DNA from: Solibacillus merdavium
GTDB lineage: Bacteria > Bacillota > Bacilli > Bacillales_A > Planococcaceae
Assembly: GCF_014836935.1 (NCBI RefSeq)
Contig: NZ_JACSPW010000006.1
Span: forward strand, 62,001-126,000
Length of the DNA stretch: 64,000 nt
Direction of reading: 5' to 3'
The notes beneath the pieces were generated by a model. The model was not told where the DNA came from. It saw only the letters and a program-made list of their open reading frames with translations, and searched no databases. A program made the position numbers and the translations under genes. The stretch's first letter is position 1; every line of letters starts with the position of its first letter. Below are positions 8,921-16,971 of this stretch, piece by piece.

Positions 8921-9154
8921 ATGAAAACCTTTGCTACTTGCTCACTGCTATTAGGAATCATTTTTACGTTTATAGGCGTATTACCGTTCATTTTTTCCTA
9001 TCCCTTCAACAATGGTCCTCATTCAGGTCCATCAAATGTTTGGGAATTAATTCTTATGATTTCACACGACGGCAAGGGATGGTATTTGATAATTGGAGTT
9101 ACCCTATTTTTATTTCCAAACTTCTTGGTATTTAAAAGAAAGAACCTAAACTAA
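8921..9154 (+). CDS. Small membrane protein, 77 residues
   Basis: Two hydrophobic segments (about 7-28 and 52-70) separated by a Gly/Pro/Ser-rich loop, with a basic C-terminus FKRKNLN. It is preceded by AAGGAGG with normal spacing and followed by a terminator, so it is very likely expressed as a single gene. I do not recognise the family. Confidence 0.65.
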   Translation: MKTFATCSLLLGIIFTFIGVLPFIFSYPFNNGPHSGPSNVWELILMISHDGKGWYLIIGVTLFLFPNFLVFKRKNLN

Positions 9155-9162
9155 AATCACCA

Positions 9163-9190
9163 AATTCCTCTTTTAGTAGAGGATTTTTTT
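9163..9190 (+). terminator. Intrinsic terminator after the small membrane protein gene
   Basis: ATTCCTC and GAGGATT form a stem followed by a run of seven T. Confidence 0.7.
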
Positions 9191-9210
9191 ATGTACTTTT
9201 CTAAGAAAAA

Positions 9211-9244
9211 GGCTGAAATCCACCTTATTAGTGAATTTCAGCCT
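9211..9244 (-). terminator. Intrinsic terminator after the stalk-domain gene
   Basis: GGCTGAAATcCAC pairs with GTGaATTTCAGCC around a short loop; on the minus strand it follows the stop codon of the stalk-domain gene and is followed by T-rich sequence. Confidence 0.7.
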
Positions 9245-9255
9245 GAATCATTATT

Positions 9256-10158
9256 CTATTGAAGTAAATCCTGTGCAAAGCTAAGTTCTACATAGGTTTT
9301 ATTTTCTTCCAGTAATACTGGTGCTACTTCAAAATAATGCAGCGCACGATTGTGGCCATATGCTTTTTCACCGCGCGTTACTGTGTAAGATAATGCGCCT
9401 TTTGAAAGAATTGCCCCTTTTCCTGTAGAAGTAACTTTAAAGCCAAGTTCTTCTGCCACAAGACGTAAAGGTACCATGATTTTTCCATCGACTTCCTTAT
9501 AATCCCCTCCAATAATAGCCTGGATTTCCGGTGCGATTTCAGGTGTTTCTACTTCCTCAGCATCATCAAGCTTTGGAAATACGACAATTTTTTCAGGTGA
9601 AGTTTGTGCAGGAATACTTCTCGTTGTCGGTCCGTAAAAGACAGCGGCACTATATTTTTTTAAATCTTTCGCATCTACTTTTTCACCTTTTGTATTTACG
9701 ATGACAGATTTTTCGTTTAAGTTCAGCTTTAAATCGCCATCATCACTTAACCCATTGTCATCAAATTGCGCAACCTTTACTGAGCCAGCTGCATCTTCTT
9801 TTTCCACAATCACCACTGCCGGTGAGTATTGAGGAGGATAAATTAAAATCATTGGCTGGTCGGCATAGATATAAATTGAAGTTGTATCCCCGACCTTTAA
9901 CTCCGCCTCATTACCTTGTTGATCAAAAACGAGTGTTTTGTCAGTAACATGGAAATAGAACATATTTCCATCTACTTCAACTGTATAAAGCTTTGATGTT
10001 TCTAGTTGTTTAACTTCCGTAATTTCTCCTGAAAACTTAGCAAATGCCGCTTCCTTCACGACCTGCTCAGCCCCTTCTTTGTTCAGTGGCTGCTCTGCTC
10101 CGGCAGTCATCGTTCCTAATAAAAATGCAGATAATGCTAACGGTACTATTTTTTTCAT
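9256..10158 (-). CDS. Secreted protein with copper-amine-oxidase N-terminal (stalk) domain
   Basis: A 300-residue exported protein with signal peptide (cleavage after AGA near residue 22). The last about 90 residues hold the stalk domain often labelled copper amine oxidase N-terminal-like, with IMVPLRLVAEELGF as its signature; the name does not imply oxidase activity. The middle (about 35-190) is an unassigned beta-rich region. The frame opens at 10185, but the ATG at 10158 follows AAAGGGTGG and begins the signal peptide MKKIVPLALSAFLLG. It lies downstream of, and in the same direction as, a cytoplasmic amidase gene. Probably a cell-envelope protein; the exact role is unknown. Confidence 0.8.
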   Translation of the reverse strand: MKKIVPLALSAFLLGTMTAGAEQPLNKEGAEQVVKEAAFAKFSGEITEVKQLETSKLYTVEVDGNMFYFHVTDKTLVFDQQGNEAELKVGDTTSIYIYADQPMILIYPPQYSPAVVIVEKEDAAGSVKVAQFDDNGLSDDGDLKLNLNEKSVIVNTKGEKVDAKDLKKYSAAVFYGPTTRSIPAQTSPEKIVVFPKLDDAEEVETPEIAPEIQAIIGGDYKEVDGKIMVPLRLVAEELGFKVTSTGKGAILSKGALSYTVTRGEKAYGHNRALHYFEVAPVLLEENKTYVELSFAQDLLQ

Positions 10159-10213
10159 ACTATTCCACCCTTTCGGTAAGTTCATTACATTAGTCGATTC
10201 ATTTCCATAAAGG

Positions 10214-10972
10214 TTACAAAGAAATTTTATTTTTTTGAAATTGCAGTGCGGTGAGGGCTAAATATTCGTATATTGTTAATTTACCCTGTTCAAAATTATC
10301 CAACCATATCCTTTGATAAACACCTGTCTGAATACCATGTTCCAGCTGTTGGCGAACCGCTTGTTTATCTTTAAATAAAACTTCCACCGCTTGCTGCAAT
10401 GCAGGACTGGAAATTATCGTCATTTGCTTTTGTACCGGTGCAGTTACTGACACGAAGCTTTTTAAAGTTTCGGCAATGGCTTCAATAATCTGTTCTTTAT
10501 TTGCTTGGTATAATCGTACATCCTCCTCGGAGCTGACAAAGCATATTTCAATAAGGATAGCTTTTTTTACTGTTCCTTTTAAAAAGGCTAGATCTGTACG
10601 TAACTTGGCTCCCCTATTTTTAAACTTCCCCGCTTTGGCAATTTGTCCACTTAATTTTTGTGCAAACGGCAAAATTGCCTGGTTTATATACAATACTTCC
10701 GTGCCGATTCCTGCTTTTTGTTTATTTTTAGTTGCATTAAAATGAATACTCACATCCAAATGCCGTTGTGTGGCGTTATGCTTTCGGATTAAATACGTTA
10801 AATTTTGCTGTTGGTTTTTCGATTGGTTATCAAGGATTGTATGGACCAAAATGCCTTTTTCATTCAATTTCCTCTCGAGCTGCTTTACAACTTCGAACGT
10901 TTCCTCCCCTTCATCAAGAAAACCCACTGCCCCCGTACCTTTTCCATAATGACCTGCACTAATTGTTAACAT
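10214..10972 (-). CDS. N-acetylmuramoyl-L-alanine amidase without signal peptide
   Basis: A 252-residue Amidase_3 protein. Zinc and catalytic residues are in ISAGHYG (His8), GEETFEVV (Glu), SIHFNA (His) and ILIEICFVS (Glu). There is no signal peptide, which is the pattern of phage endolysins and some sporulation lysins. The C-terminal 75 residues look helical and may form a binding or linker module; I do not recognise it. The ATG at 10972 follows AGAGGTG. It is followed by the stalk-domain gene on the same strand, but no other phage gene is near, so it may be a domesticated lysin. Confidence 0.85.
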   Translation of the reverse strand: MLTISAGHYGKGTGAVGFLDEGEETFEVVKQLERKLNEKGILVHTILDNQSKNQQQNLTYLIRKHNATQRHLDVSIHFNATKNKQKAGIGTEVLYINQAILPFAQKLSGQIAKAGKFKNRGAKLRTDLAFLKGTVKKAILIEICFVSSEEDVRLYQANKEQIIEAIAETLKSFVSVTAPVQKQMTIISSPALQQAVEVLFKDKQAVRQQLEHGIQTGVYQRIWLDNFEQGKLTIYEYLALTALQFQKNKISL

Positions 10973-11157
10973 GATATTTCACCTCTTTTTTCATATATAT
11001 GTCCTAATAATTTGAGAAAAGGGACAGCGATTTCATTAATTATATTAAAATAGTTATATACATATGATGTTGTTACACGGCTATGTTAAAACGATCATAG
11101 AGTTTTGTATAAAAGTTCGTTACAATGAAGTAATTATATATACTGTGAGGGTTAGGC

Positions 11158-12075
11158 ATGAAAAACAAAAGAATGATTGGGTTTTTATTAGTTGTAAGTG
11201 GCTGTTTTTTCTGGGGTATTGGCGGAACGATGTCACAACTACTGTTTTCTCAAGGAATTGAAGTGAGCTGGCTTGTATCAACACGACTAGTTATTGCAGG
11301 TATATTACTTTTAATTACCCAGGCAATATTTAAAGATCGCCGTCAAATACTTGATATTTGGCGTCAAAAATACACAGCATTCCGATTAATTATATTTGCA
11401 ATTGTTGGTATGCTCGCTGTGCAATACACTTATATGGCATCGATTAAAGAAGGAAATGCAGCGGTCGCCACATTACTGCAGTATTTGGCACCTGTCATGA
11501 TTATTGTATGGGTTACACTTCGCGGTCATTCAGTATTCACAAGAAAAGATGCGGTAACCATTGTGCTGGCCCTGAGCGGGAGCTTCCTTTTACTAACAAA
11601 CGGCTCGCTATCAGCATTTGCCGTACCTCTTCCAGCTATTATCTGGGGATTGCTGTCAGGTTTGTCGCTTGCTTTTTATACACTTTATGCTATCCCTCTG
11701 CTGCAGCGGTTTGATTCACTTGTTGTGGTTGGTTGGGGTATGCTGCTTGCCGGAGTTACGATGAGTTTTGTGCAGCCACCTTGGGATGTTGATATTTCGA
11801 ATTGGACTGGATCGACAGTCTTTTATTTAATTATCGTCATTATTTTCGGCACAATGCTCGCATTCTGGTTTTATATCGAAAGCCTGCAAACCCTTACTGC
11901 TAAAGAAACAAGCTTGCTTGGCAATATTGAACCATTGACTGCCGTGTTGGCAACTGTATTATGGCTAAAGGAACCGTTTGGCAGCTTCCAATGGTTTGGT
12001 ACTTCGCTCATTTTGGCTATGATGATTTATATTGCGTTAAGAGCGGATCAGACACGGGATACCATCTCGGAATGA
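11158..12075 (+). CDS. DMT-superfamily EamA transporter
   Basis: A 305-residue inner-membrane protein with about ten hydrophobic segments arranged as two EamA repeats of five. The signature SCFFWGIGGTMSQL sits in the first helix. Members export amino acids, metabolites or drugs; the substrate cannot be inferred. The ATG follows GTGAGGG. It is transcribed alone, and the 21-bp repeat array starts 19 bases after its stop codon. Confidence 0.88.
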   Translation: MKNKRMIGFLLVVSGCFFWGIGGTMSQLLFSQGIEVSWLVSTRLVIAGILLLITQAIFKDRRQILDIWRQKYTAFRLIIFAIVGMLAVQYTYMASIKEGNAAVATLLQYLAPVMIIVWVTLRGHSVFTRKDAVTIVLALSGSFLLLTNGSLSAFAVPLPAIIWGLLSGLSLAFYTLYAIPLLQRFDSLVVVGWGMLLAGVTMSFVQPPWDVDISNWTGSTVFYLIIVIIFGTMLAFWFYIESLQTLTAKETSLLGNIEPLTAVLATVLWLKEPFGSFQWFGTSLILAMMIYIALRADQTRDTISE

Positions 12076-12093
12076 AGTCGCTAGAGAAATTTT

Positions 12094-12460
12094 ATTAGAA
12101 CAATATGATCCGATATTAGAAACTTTGGACTGGATATTAGAAGATTTACGGGTGATATTTGAAGATTTCAGCAGTTTATTAGCAAATGCGACCTATATAT
12201 TAGAAAACCGCGAATTTATTAGAACTTTTAAACATATATTAGAAGGTTGAACTAAGTTATTAGCATTTTTTCTTTACCGAGATTATTTTAGAACTTTTAT
12301 CATTATATTAGAAACTTTAACCACGATATCAGAAAATTTCCGGGTGATATTTGATCATTTCGATACCTTATTAGCACATGAAAACGATATATTAGAAAAT
12401 CTTAACTTTTCATTATTCATTAGAAGATTCAACCCAGATATTAGAAAGATAAAAACCAAC
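12094..12460. repeat. Array of 17 ATTAGAA-led units phased at 21 bp
   Basis: Units begin at 12094, 12115, 12136, 12157, 12178, 12199, 12218, 12238, 12259, 12287, 12307, 12328, 12349, 12370, 12391, 12419 and 12440. Eleven of sixteen spacings are exactly 21 bp; the rest are 19, 20 (twice) and 28 (twice). The unit is ATATTAGAA plus about 12 variable bases. A second-order repeat of 192 bp is visible, since units 2-6 match units 11-15. It fills almost the whole gap between the DMT gene and the terminator of the next gene. The frame through it is largely open but has no start codon or ribosome site. Confidence 0.9.
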
Positions 12461-12488
12461 TAGACAAAATAAAGCTAGTTGGTTTTTT
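12451..12488 (-). terminator. Intrinsic terminator, both directions possible
   Basis: AAACCAACTAG and CTAGTTGGTTT form an 11-base stem flanked by A and T runs. It ends the minus-strand hydrolase gene and may also stop transcription coming through the repeat array. Confidence 0.82.
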
Positions 12489-12491
12489 CTT

Positions 12492-13511
12492 TTATAAATT
12501 TTCAATTGCCTTAAAGACGTCAAAAGCCCCTTCACTTTTGTTCGAACAAACTACTGTCATTTCATTGCTTTCCGGATAATAGGCAGAATGGAAGCTTACC
12601 CCCGGATCATAGCCCATTACGTGGTATTTTGTAATGATTGAGTCGTGTATGTCAATCCAAACGCCATAGCCGTAAAATCTGTCATAATCTTCATCTGTGT
12701 GGATATATGGTTTAAGCAACTGCTTTGTAACCTGCTCGCTCAATAACTCAAAGTCAAAAAGCGATTTCCAAAAATGGGCCATATCTTTAACTGTTATAAA
12801 TGCCCCACCGTCTGCCCCGCCTTTAGCAGGCACGGAATAGATATTTGATCTCGATGATCCATCTTCATTGTCAATATAACCTAGTGCAGTATTTTCCGGT
12901 AAGGCATCCATTGCAAAATATCCTGATTGTCCCATACCGGCCTTGTTAAAAATTGATTCTACTATATACTCCTCAAAACGCATACTGCTAATTTTCTCAA
13001 CGACCAGCCCAAGCAGTATATAGCCGGCGTTATTATAATGGAATCGCTCGCCGACACCTAGCTTCATTGGTTCGTGCTGAAATAACGGTAAAAAATCATG
13101 CCCGTTACGCATTAAATACATCGGGTAATTCACCCATAATTGTTCAAAATCATCCATCACTTCTTCGTCAAAATAATCCGGTATACCTGCTGTATGTGTG
13201 AGTAAATGATGAATCGTAATGTCTGGGTCAAAATGAGGAAATGCAGTATCCAGTACATCCGATAACTTCGATTCAAAAGACAGCTGACCTTTTTCAACAA
13301 GCTGACAAATAGCAACGGCTGTAAAGATTTTGCAGCCAGAAGCAATCCCAAAGCGCGTATACTCCTTATTCAATACTGCGTATGATCGATTGGCATAGCC
13401 ATTACTGAACTGCTGTATTACTTCATCATTTCTTTTTACTAAAACTGTACCCGAAAAATCAATTTCTTCTATAACTGCTTGCACTTTTTCATTAACCTTA
13501 TTCATTTTCAT
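12492..13511 (-). CDS. Beta-lactamase-fold serine hydrolase (class C-like)
   Basis: About 339 residues. It has the SxxK motif as SGCK (near residue 58) and the YxN motif as YNN (near residue 160) in a penicillin-binding-protein/class C beta-lactamase fold, with a Gly-rich GGADGGAF segment near 235. There is no signal peptide, so it is more likely a cytoplasmic esterase or peptidase-like member than a secreted beta-lactamase. An upstream start at 13526 exists; I prefer the ATG at 13511, six bases after AGGGG. Single gene with its own terminator. Confidence 0.85.
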   Translation of the reverse strand: MKMNKVNEKVQAVIEEIDFSGTVLVKRNDEVIQQFSNGYANRSYAVLNKEYTRFGIASGCKIFTAVAICQLVEKGQLSFESKLSDVLDTAFPHFDPDITIHHLLTHTAGIPDYFDEEVMDDFEQLWVNYPMYLMRNGHDFLPLFQHEPMKLGVGERFHYNNAGYILLGLVVEKISSMRFEEYIVESIFNKAGMGQSGYFAMDALPENTALGYIDNEDGSSRSNIYSVPAKGGADGGAFITVKDMAHFWKSLFDFELLSEQVTKQLLKPYIHTDEDYDRFYGYGVWIDIHDSIITKYHVMGYDPGVSFHSAYYPESNEMTVVCSNKSEGAFDVFKAIENL

Positions 13512-14035
13512 CTTATTCCCCTTCATATTGAATGATGTAAGATAAAAACTGGTTTACATAGATTTTCTGAATGATATTTTCAGAATAACAAAACTTGGCA
13601 AATTAATTTTAACATATTAAACTGAAAATTTAGAAACTATATTTTTATAAATTTTAAATTTGGGAACTTATATGTTTCATCGCCGAAATTTTTATTATAA
13701 AAAACGGCAAGTAAAACGAAAAATTAAATCAATGCTAATTGCAGCACAAAAAAGTCGTAATCATCATAAATATTTACATTAATAATTGACTAACTGCTTC
13801 ACCTTTACTTCAAGGCCAAAACGACGTCATATTACTTTATTATCTTTCAATTTTCAGTTCTCATTCGTTTTTATGTTTTCTATCGATCATTCAATTTCGT
13901 TTTTATTTCTTCTAACAATTTATTTTGCTCAACTTGCTTCTCTACAATTTTATCTGTTGATTTTTGTATTGTTGTTGTTATTGACCATAAAAATATCCAT
14001 AAAGCCACAATAATTGCAAACGTTTCTATAATGAA
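13512..14035. other. Gap of about 0.5 kb, at most one tiny gene
   Basis: Very AT-rich. The only hint of coding is a 36-codon frame at 13672-13782 (listed separately). The 75-codon frame at 13786-14013 is a low-complexity hydrophobic read-through with no ribosome site. Promoter sequences of the minus-strand hydrolase must lie near 13530-13600. Confidence 0.45.
13672..13782 (+). CDS. Possible very basic 36-residue peptide
   Basis: ATG to TAA giving a peptide with 16 Lys, Arg or His residues before a short end (starts MFHRRNFYYKKRQ). A GGGAAC sits about six bases before the ATG, a weak ribosome site. The composition is unusual for random AT-rich DNA, but there is no family I recognise and no conserved neighbour. 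Confidence 0.22.
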   Translation: MFHRRNFYYKKRQVKRKIKSMLIAAQKSRNHHKYLH

Positions 14036-14668
14036 TCACCCCTTTACTGTTTCTTTCAAAAATATCGTAAGTAAGGACGCCAATTTTTCGGGAGCATCCG
14101 TATTTACTTCATGACCAGCACCTTTAACTATGCTTATATCTGCATTCGGTAGTTGTGCCGCCAACTGCTCCGCTGCCCTTTTATTCGCTTTATCCTTTTC
14201 CCCACATACAACTAACGTATTGCATCCAATCCTCTTCAAACCTTGACTGAAATCCAAGTCTGTCATAGATTCAGTCAATCGAATGAAATCGCTCTTGCTG
14301 GAGCCAAGTTTCTGAAAAGACGATTTTGGTATAAACCGAAAAACAATATTTTGTACTTTCAATAATAATTTCGGCATTTTATATTGTGGGGCTATTAAAA
14401 CAAGAGATTGCACTTTTTCCGGATGATCTATCGTATAATTCAATGCCAAAATTGCTCCAAGCGAAAGGCCAACAAGATTGACGGGTTCTAGTAATTTCTC
14501 AATATATTCCGAGAAAGCAGCGTATAGATTTTTATAAGTTAATTCTTGACCCTTCACAAGATCAAACAAATCCGGATGATACATTTGATTTGATTCCCCC
14601 ATGAATGTAATCGTTTCCTCCCAGCTTGAGGAATTTTGCCCTAAACCATGAACGAAGATGGATGTCAT
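14036..14668 (-). CDS. Alpha/beta-fold hydrolase
   Basis: A 210-residue alpha/beta hydrolase. Oxyanion region FVHGLGQN near residue 5, nucleophile elbow GLSLG (Ser near 69), an acidic residue after VVCGEKDK and the catalytic His in GAGHEVN near 185. The full triad is visible, so it is probably active as an esterase or lipase-like enzyme of unknown substrate. It starts 44 bases after the oxidoreductase gene on the same strand and is probably in one operon with it. Confidence 0.82.
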   Translation of the reverse strand: MTSIFVHGLGQNSSSWEETITFMGESNQMYHPDLFDLVKGQELTYKNLYAAFSEYIEKLLEPVNLVGLSLGAILALNYTIDHPEKVQSLVLIAPQYKMPKLLLKVQNIVFRFIPKSSFQKLGSSKSDFIRLTESMTDLDFSQGLKRIGCNTLVVCGEKDKANKRAAEQLAAQLPNADISIVKGAGHEVNTDAPEKLASLLTIFLKETVKG

Positions 14669-14712
14669 TGAATGGTCCCCCCTTTACCGTTTGTGAGGTA
14701 TTAATCGTTCCT

Positions 14713-15678
14713 TCAAACTTTCAGCAATACTTTTCCTTCATAATTCCGGCTTTCAATTAATTGATGTGCTGCTGCAGCATCTTCTAAATTAAAAACTTGT
14801 GCGATTGGAAGTGAAAGCTGTTTCGTATTAAAAAGTTCAATTACTTTTTCTGCAACAGGTGCCAGTCGTAATGGATCATGCACTCTTGTAGTGCCTAAGC
14901 TAAACCCTTTAATGTTTCTGCAACTGCTGTGGACATCACTTGTTTTCAATTGGCCAATTTTTCCACTGCTGTTTCCAAATTGTACAAGGGTGCCATATAA
15001 TGCTAAGCAATCTAAACTCTTGCTTGTTATATCACCTGCAACCGAATCGAATATAATGTTTGCCCCTTGATTATTTGTTACGTTCAAAACTTCCTCTGTA
15101 AATGTTTCATATGTACAAACCATGTTAGCCCCAAGTTTTTTTACATAACTTGCTTTGCCGATGTTACCAACCGTTCCAATGATGCGTTCAACACCTGCTA
15201 TTTTTGCTAACTGTATAAGCATCGAACCTACGCCACCCGCAGCACTATGTATTACAATTGTATCAGTCATTTTTACTTGTCCAATTTCATGTAAAAGCAT
15301 ATACGATAAGATGGAAACAGTCGGCATGGCAGCAGCTTGTTCAAATGAAAGCGTGTCAGGAATTTTAAACACTAATTTTTCATTAGCACGAACATATTCT
15401 GCATAGGCTCCCCCTATAGGAAAAGCAATGACTCGGTCCCCAATTGAAAATTTTGAATCGGGAGCAGTTTCTACAATGGTCCCGGCAGTATCTAAGCCTA
15501 ATGTTAAAGGAAACTTCCCCTGACCTTTATTGCCGATTCGCTGTTTTATATCTGCATAATTGACACTTGTATAGGAAACTTTAATTACACATTCTCCATC
15601 TCCTATTTTCGGTTGTTTAATCTCCGTGTAAGTAAGAACATTTGCATCCCCAAATTCATTTTGAATAATCGCTTTCAT
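14713..15678 (-). CDS. Quinone oxidoreductase-type medium-chain dehydrogenase
   Basis: A 321-residue NADPH-dependent MDR protein. N-terminal GroES-like domain with GDGECVIKVSYTSVNYADIK, then the nucleotide-binding domain with the AAGGVGSMLIQLAK glycine motif near residue 150. The zinc ligands of alcohol dehydrogenases are absent, which places it with quinone or enone reductases. The ATG at 15678 follows AAGGGGG. Likely co-transcribed with the downstream alpha/beta hydrolase gene; together they could handle a reactive carbonyl or ester, which is inference. Confidence 0.87.
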   Translation of the reverse strand: MKAIIQNEFGDANVLTYTEIKQPKIGDGECVIKVSYTSVNYADIKQRIGNKGQGKFPLTLGLDTAGTIVETAPDSKFSIGDRVIAFPIGGAYAEYVRANEKLVFKIPDTLSFEQAAAMPTVSILSYMLLHEIGQVKMTDTIVIHSAAGGVGSMLIQLAKIAGVERIIGTVGNIGKASYVKKLGANMVCTYETFTEEVLNVTNNQGANIIFDSVAGDITSKSLDCLALYGTLVQFGNSSGKIGQLKTSDVHSSCRNIKGFSLGTTRVHDPLRLAPVAEKVIELFNTKQLSLPIAQVFNLEDAAAAHQLIESRNYEGKVLLKV

Positions 15679-15758
15679 CGATAGACCCCCTTACATAATA
15701 ACCATATTTTAGCATAATAGGTCGAACCGTATTGGAATTCATTTGGAGCACAGCAAAA

Positions 15759-15792
15759 AACACCATTTTTCTCTTAAGGAAAAATAGTGTTT
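15759..15792 (-). terminator. Terminator of the cydABS operon
   Basis: AACACCATTTTT and AAAAATAGTGTT form a stem; on the minus strand it follows cydS and is followed by T residues. Confidence 0.75.
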
Positions 15793-15834
15793 GTTTTTTA
15801 ATTTAATATCATGCGCTACATAAAGATACTGCAA

Positions 15835-15930
15835 TCAATGTGTCTCCGTCTTTACCGCTACTACAAATGCTGCAAGTACAGAGAGGAACACGACAATAAA
15901 CGGTGCGTAGAAAATTAAAAAATCCATCAT
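15835..15930 (-). CDS. cydS: Cytochrome bd oxidase small subunit CydS
   Basis: A 31-residue single-helix protein, MMDFLIFYAPFIVVFLSVLA and on to a charged tail ending TETH. The N-terminal FLIFYAPFIVV block is typical of CydS from Bacillus and Geobacillus bd oxidases, where the peptide packs against CydA in the membrane. It starts 12 bases after cydB, is preceded by GGGAGTGG and is followed by the operon terminator. It is easily missed because it is so short. Confidence 0.85.
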   Translation of the reverse strand: MMDFLIFYAPFIVVFLSVLAAFVVAVKTETH

Positions 15931-15942
15931 AAAATCCACTCC

Positions 15943-16971
15943 CTATACATGTGTTTCGTCTTCTCCAGAAATATAGCCTTTATGAAAAATAAATAATTTA
16001 AATACTAAATACATTGATGGAATGAGTAAAAATAGTCCAGCAATAAAGGCTAATACAAGTGCGATGGCCATCGATTCATTTGTAAAACTATCGTGAATCG
16101 TTAAATAAGGATAAAGCAAATAAGGGTAATGAGAAATGCCGTAAGCAAAGAAAGCTGTGGCAAATTGTAAAATCATCACAACTACCGATAGACCATAGCT
16201 TTTCTTTCTCCAAATGAGCCAAATCGTTATTATAAATAAAATGCCGGATACGATAAATAGCCATGTAAGATCTAGAATATTTTGATAGTGCCAGCTATTT
16301 GTATTACGCATTTCTAAAATAATCCCCATGGCACTGACGATTAAAGGAATAGCCCAAATCAGTGCATATTTACGCATCAAATCACTTGCCTTTAAATCGC
16401 CTGCTTTATTGGCATACCAATTTAAAAAGACTGCGGAAATATAGAGAACAGCGGTAAGACTCAATACGACAATTGACCATGCTAGAGTACTTGTGAATAA
16501 CGCGCTATAGTCAAGTTTCGGACCATTTTCATGCATTGTGACAAAGCCACCCTCTGAAATCGCCAGTACGACTGATAATGACGCCGGGATCAATAAACCT
16601 GCTATGCCGTATGCCGTCGCATATCCTTTATGTCCTCTTAACCCACTGTAGGATTCAAACGCATAGTAGCTCCCTCGGATTGCCAGCAAGATTAAAGCAA
16701 TCGATACCGGAACTAACAAAATTGTGCCATAATAATATGCCGTCTGCGGAAAGAAGCCAACGATGCCAACAAAGAAAAATACTAAAAACACATTGGTAAT
16801 TTCCCACACCGGTGATAAATAGCGTTTAATTATTTTTGATAAAATATTATTTTTCCCCGTTAAAAGACTATACGCATTGAAAAACCCTGCCCCAAAATCA
16901 ATCGAGGCGACAATAACGTAGCCAAACAAGAAAATCCATAAAACAAAAATCCCGACGATTTCTAACGACAT
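15943..16971 (-). CDS. cydB: Cytochrome bd ubiquinol oxidase subunit II
   Basis: A 342-residue membrane protein with eight or nine hydrophobic segments and the CydB N-terminus, including FLFGYVIVASIDFGAGFF. It pairs with CydA to reduce oxygen to water with quinol electrons, without pumping protons. Its ATG overlaps the cydA stop codon by one base (TAATG), so the subunits are translationally coupled. Bacillus-type bd oxidases are usually expressed under low oxygen. Confidence 0.95.
   Translation of the reverse strand: MSLEIVGIFVLWIFLFGYVIVASIDFGAGFFNAYSLLTGKNNILSKIIKRYLSPVWEITNVFLVFFFVGIVGFFPQTAYYYGTILLVPVSIALILLAIRGSYYAFESYSGLRGHKGYATAYGIAGLLIPASLSVVLAISEGGFVTMHENGPKLDYSALFTSTLAWSIVVLSLTAVLYISAVFLNWYANKAGDLKASDLMRKYALIWAIPLIVSAMGIILEMRNTNSWHYQNILDLTWLFIVSGILFIITIWLIWRKKSYGLSVVVMILQFATAFFAYGISHYPYLLYPYLTIHDSFTNESMAIALVLAFIAGLFLLIPSMYLVFKLFIFHKGYISGEDETHV

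Noticed and set aside
12094-12460. CRISPR array at the 21-bp repeats
   Set aside because: Repeats and intervals are too short, the intervals are themselves related, and no cas gene is in the window.
12492-13511. Antibiotic-resistance beta-lactamase
   Set aside because: SxxK and YxN motifs are shared by many esterases and peptidases; no signal peptide or resistance-type context is present.
13786-14013. 75-codon plus-strand frame
   Set aside because: Low-complexity Phe/Leu-rich read of T-rich DNA without ribosome site.
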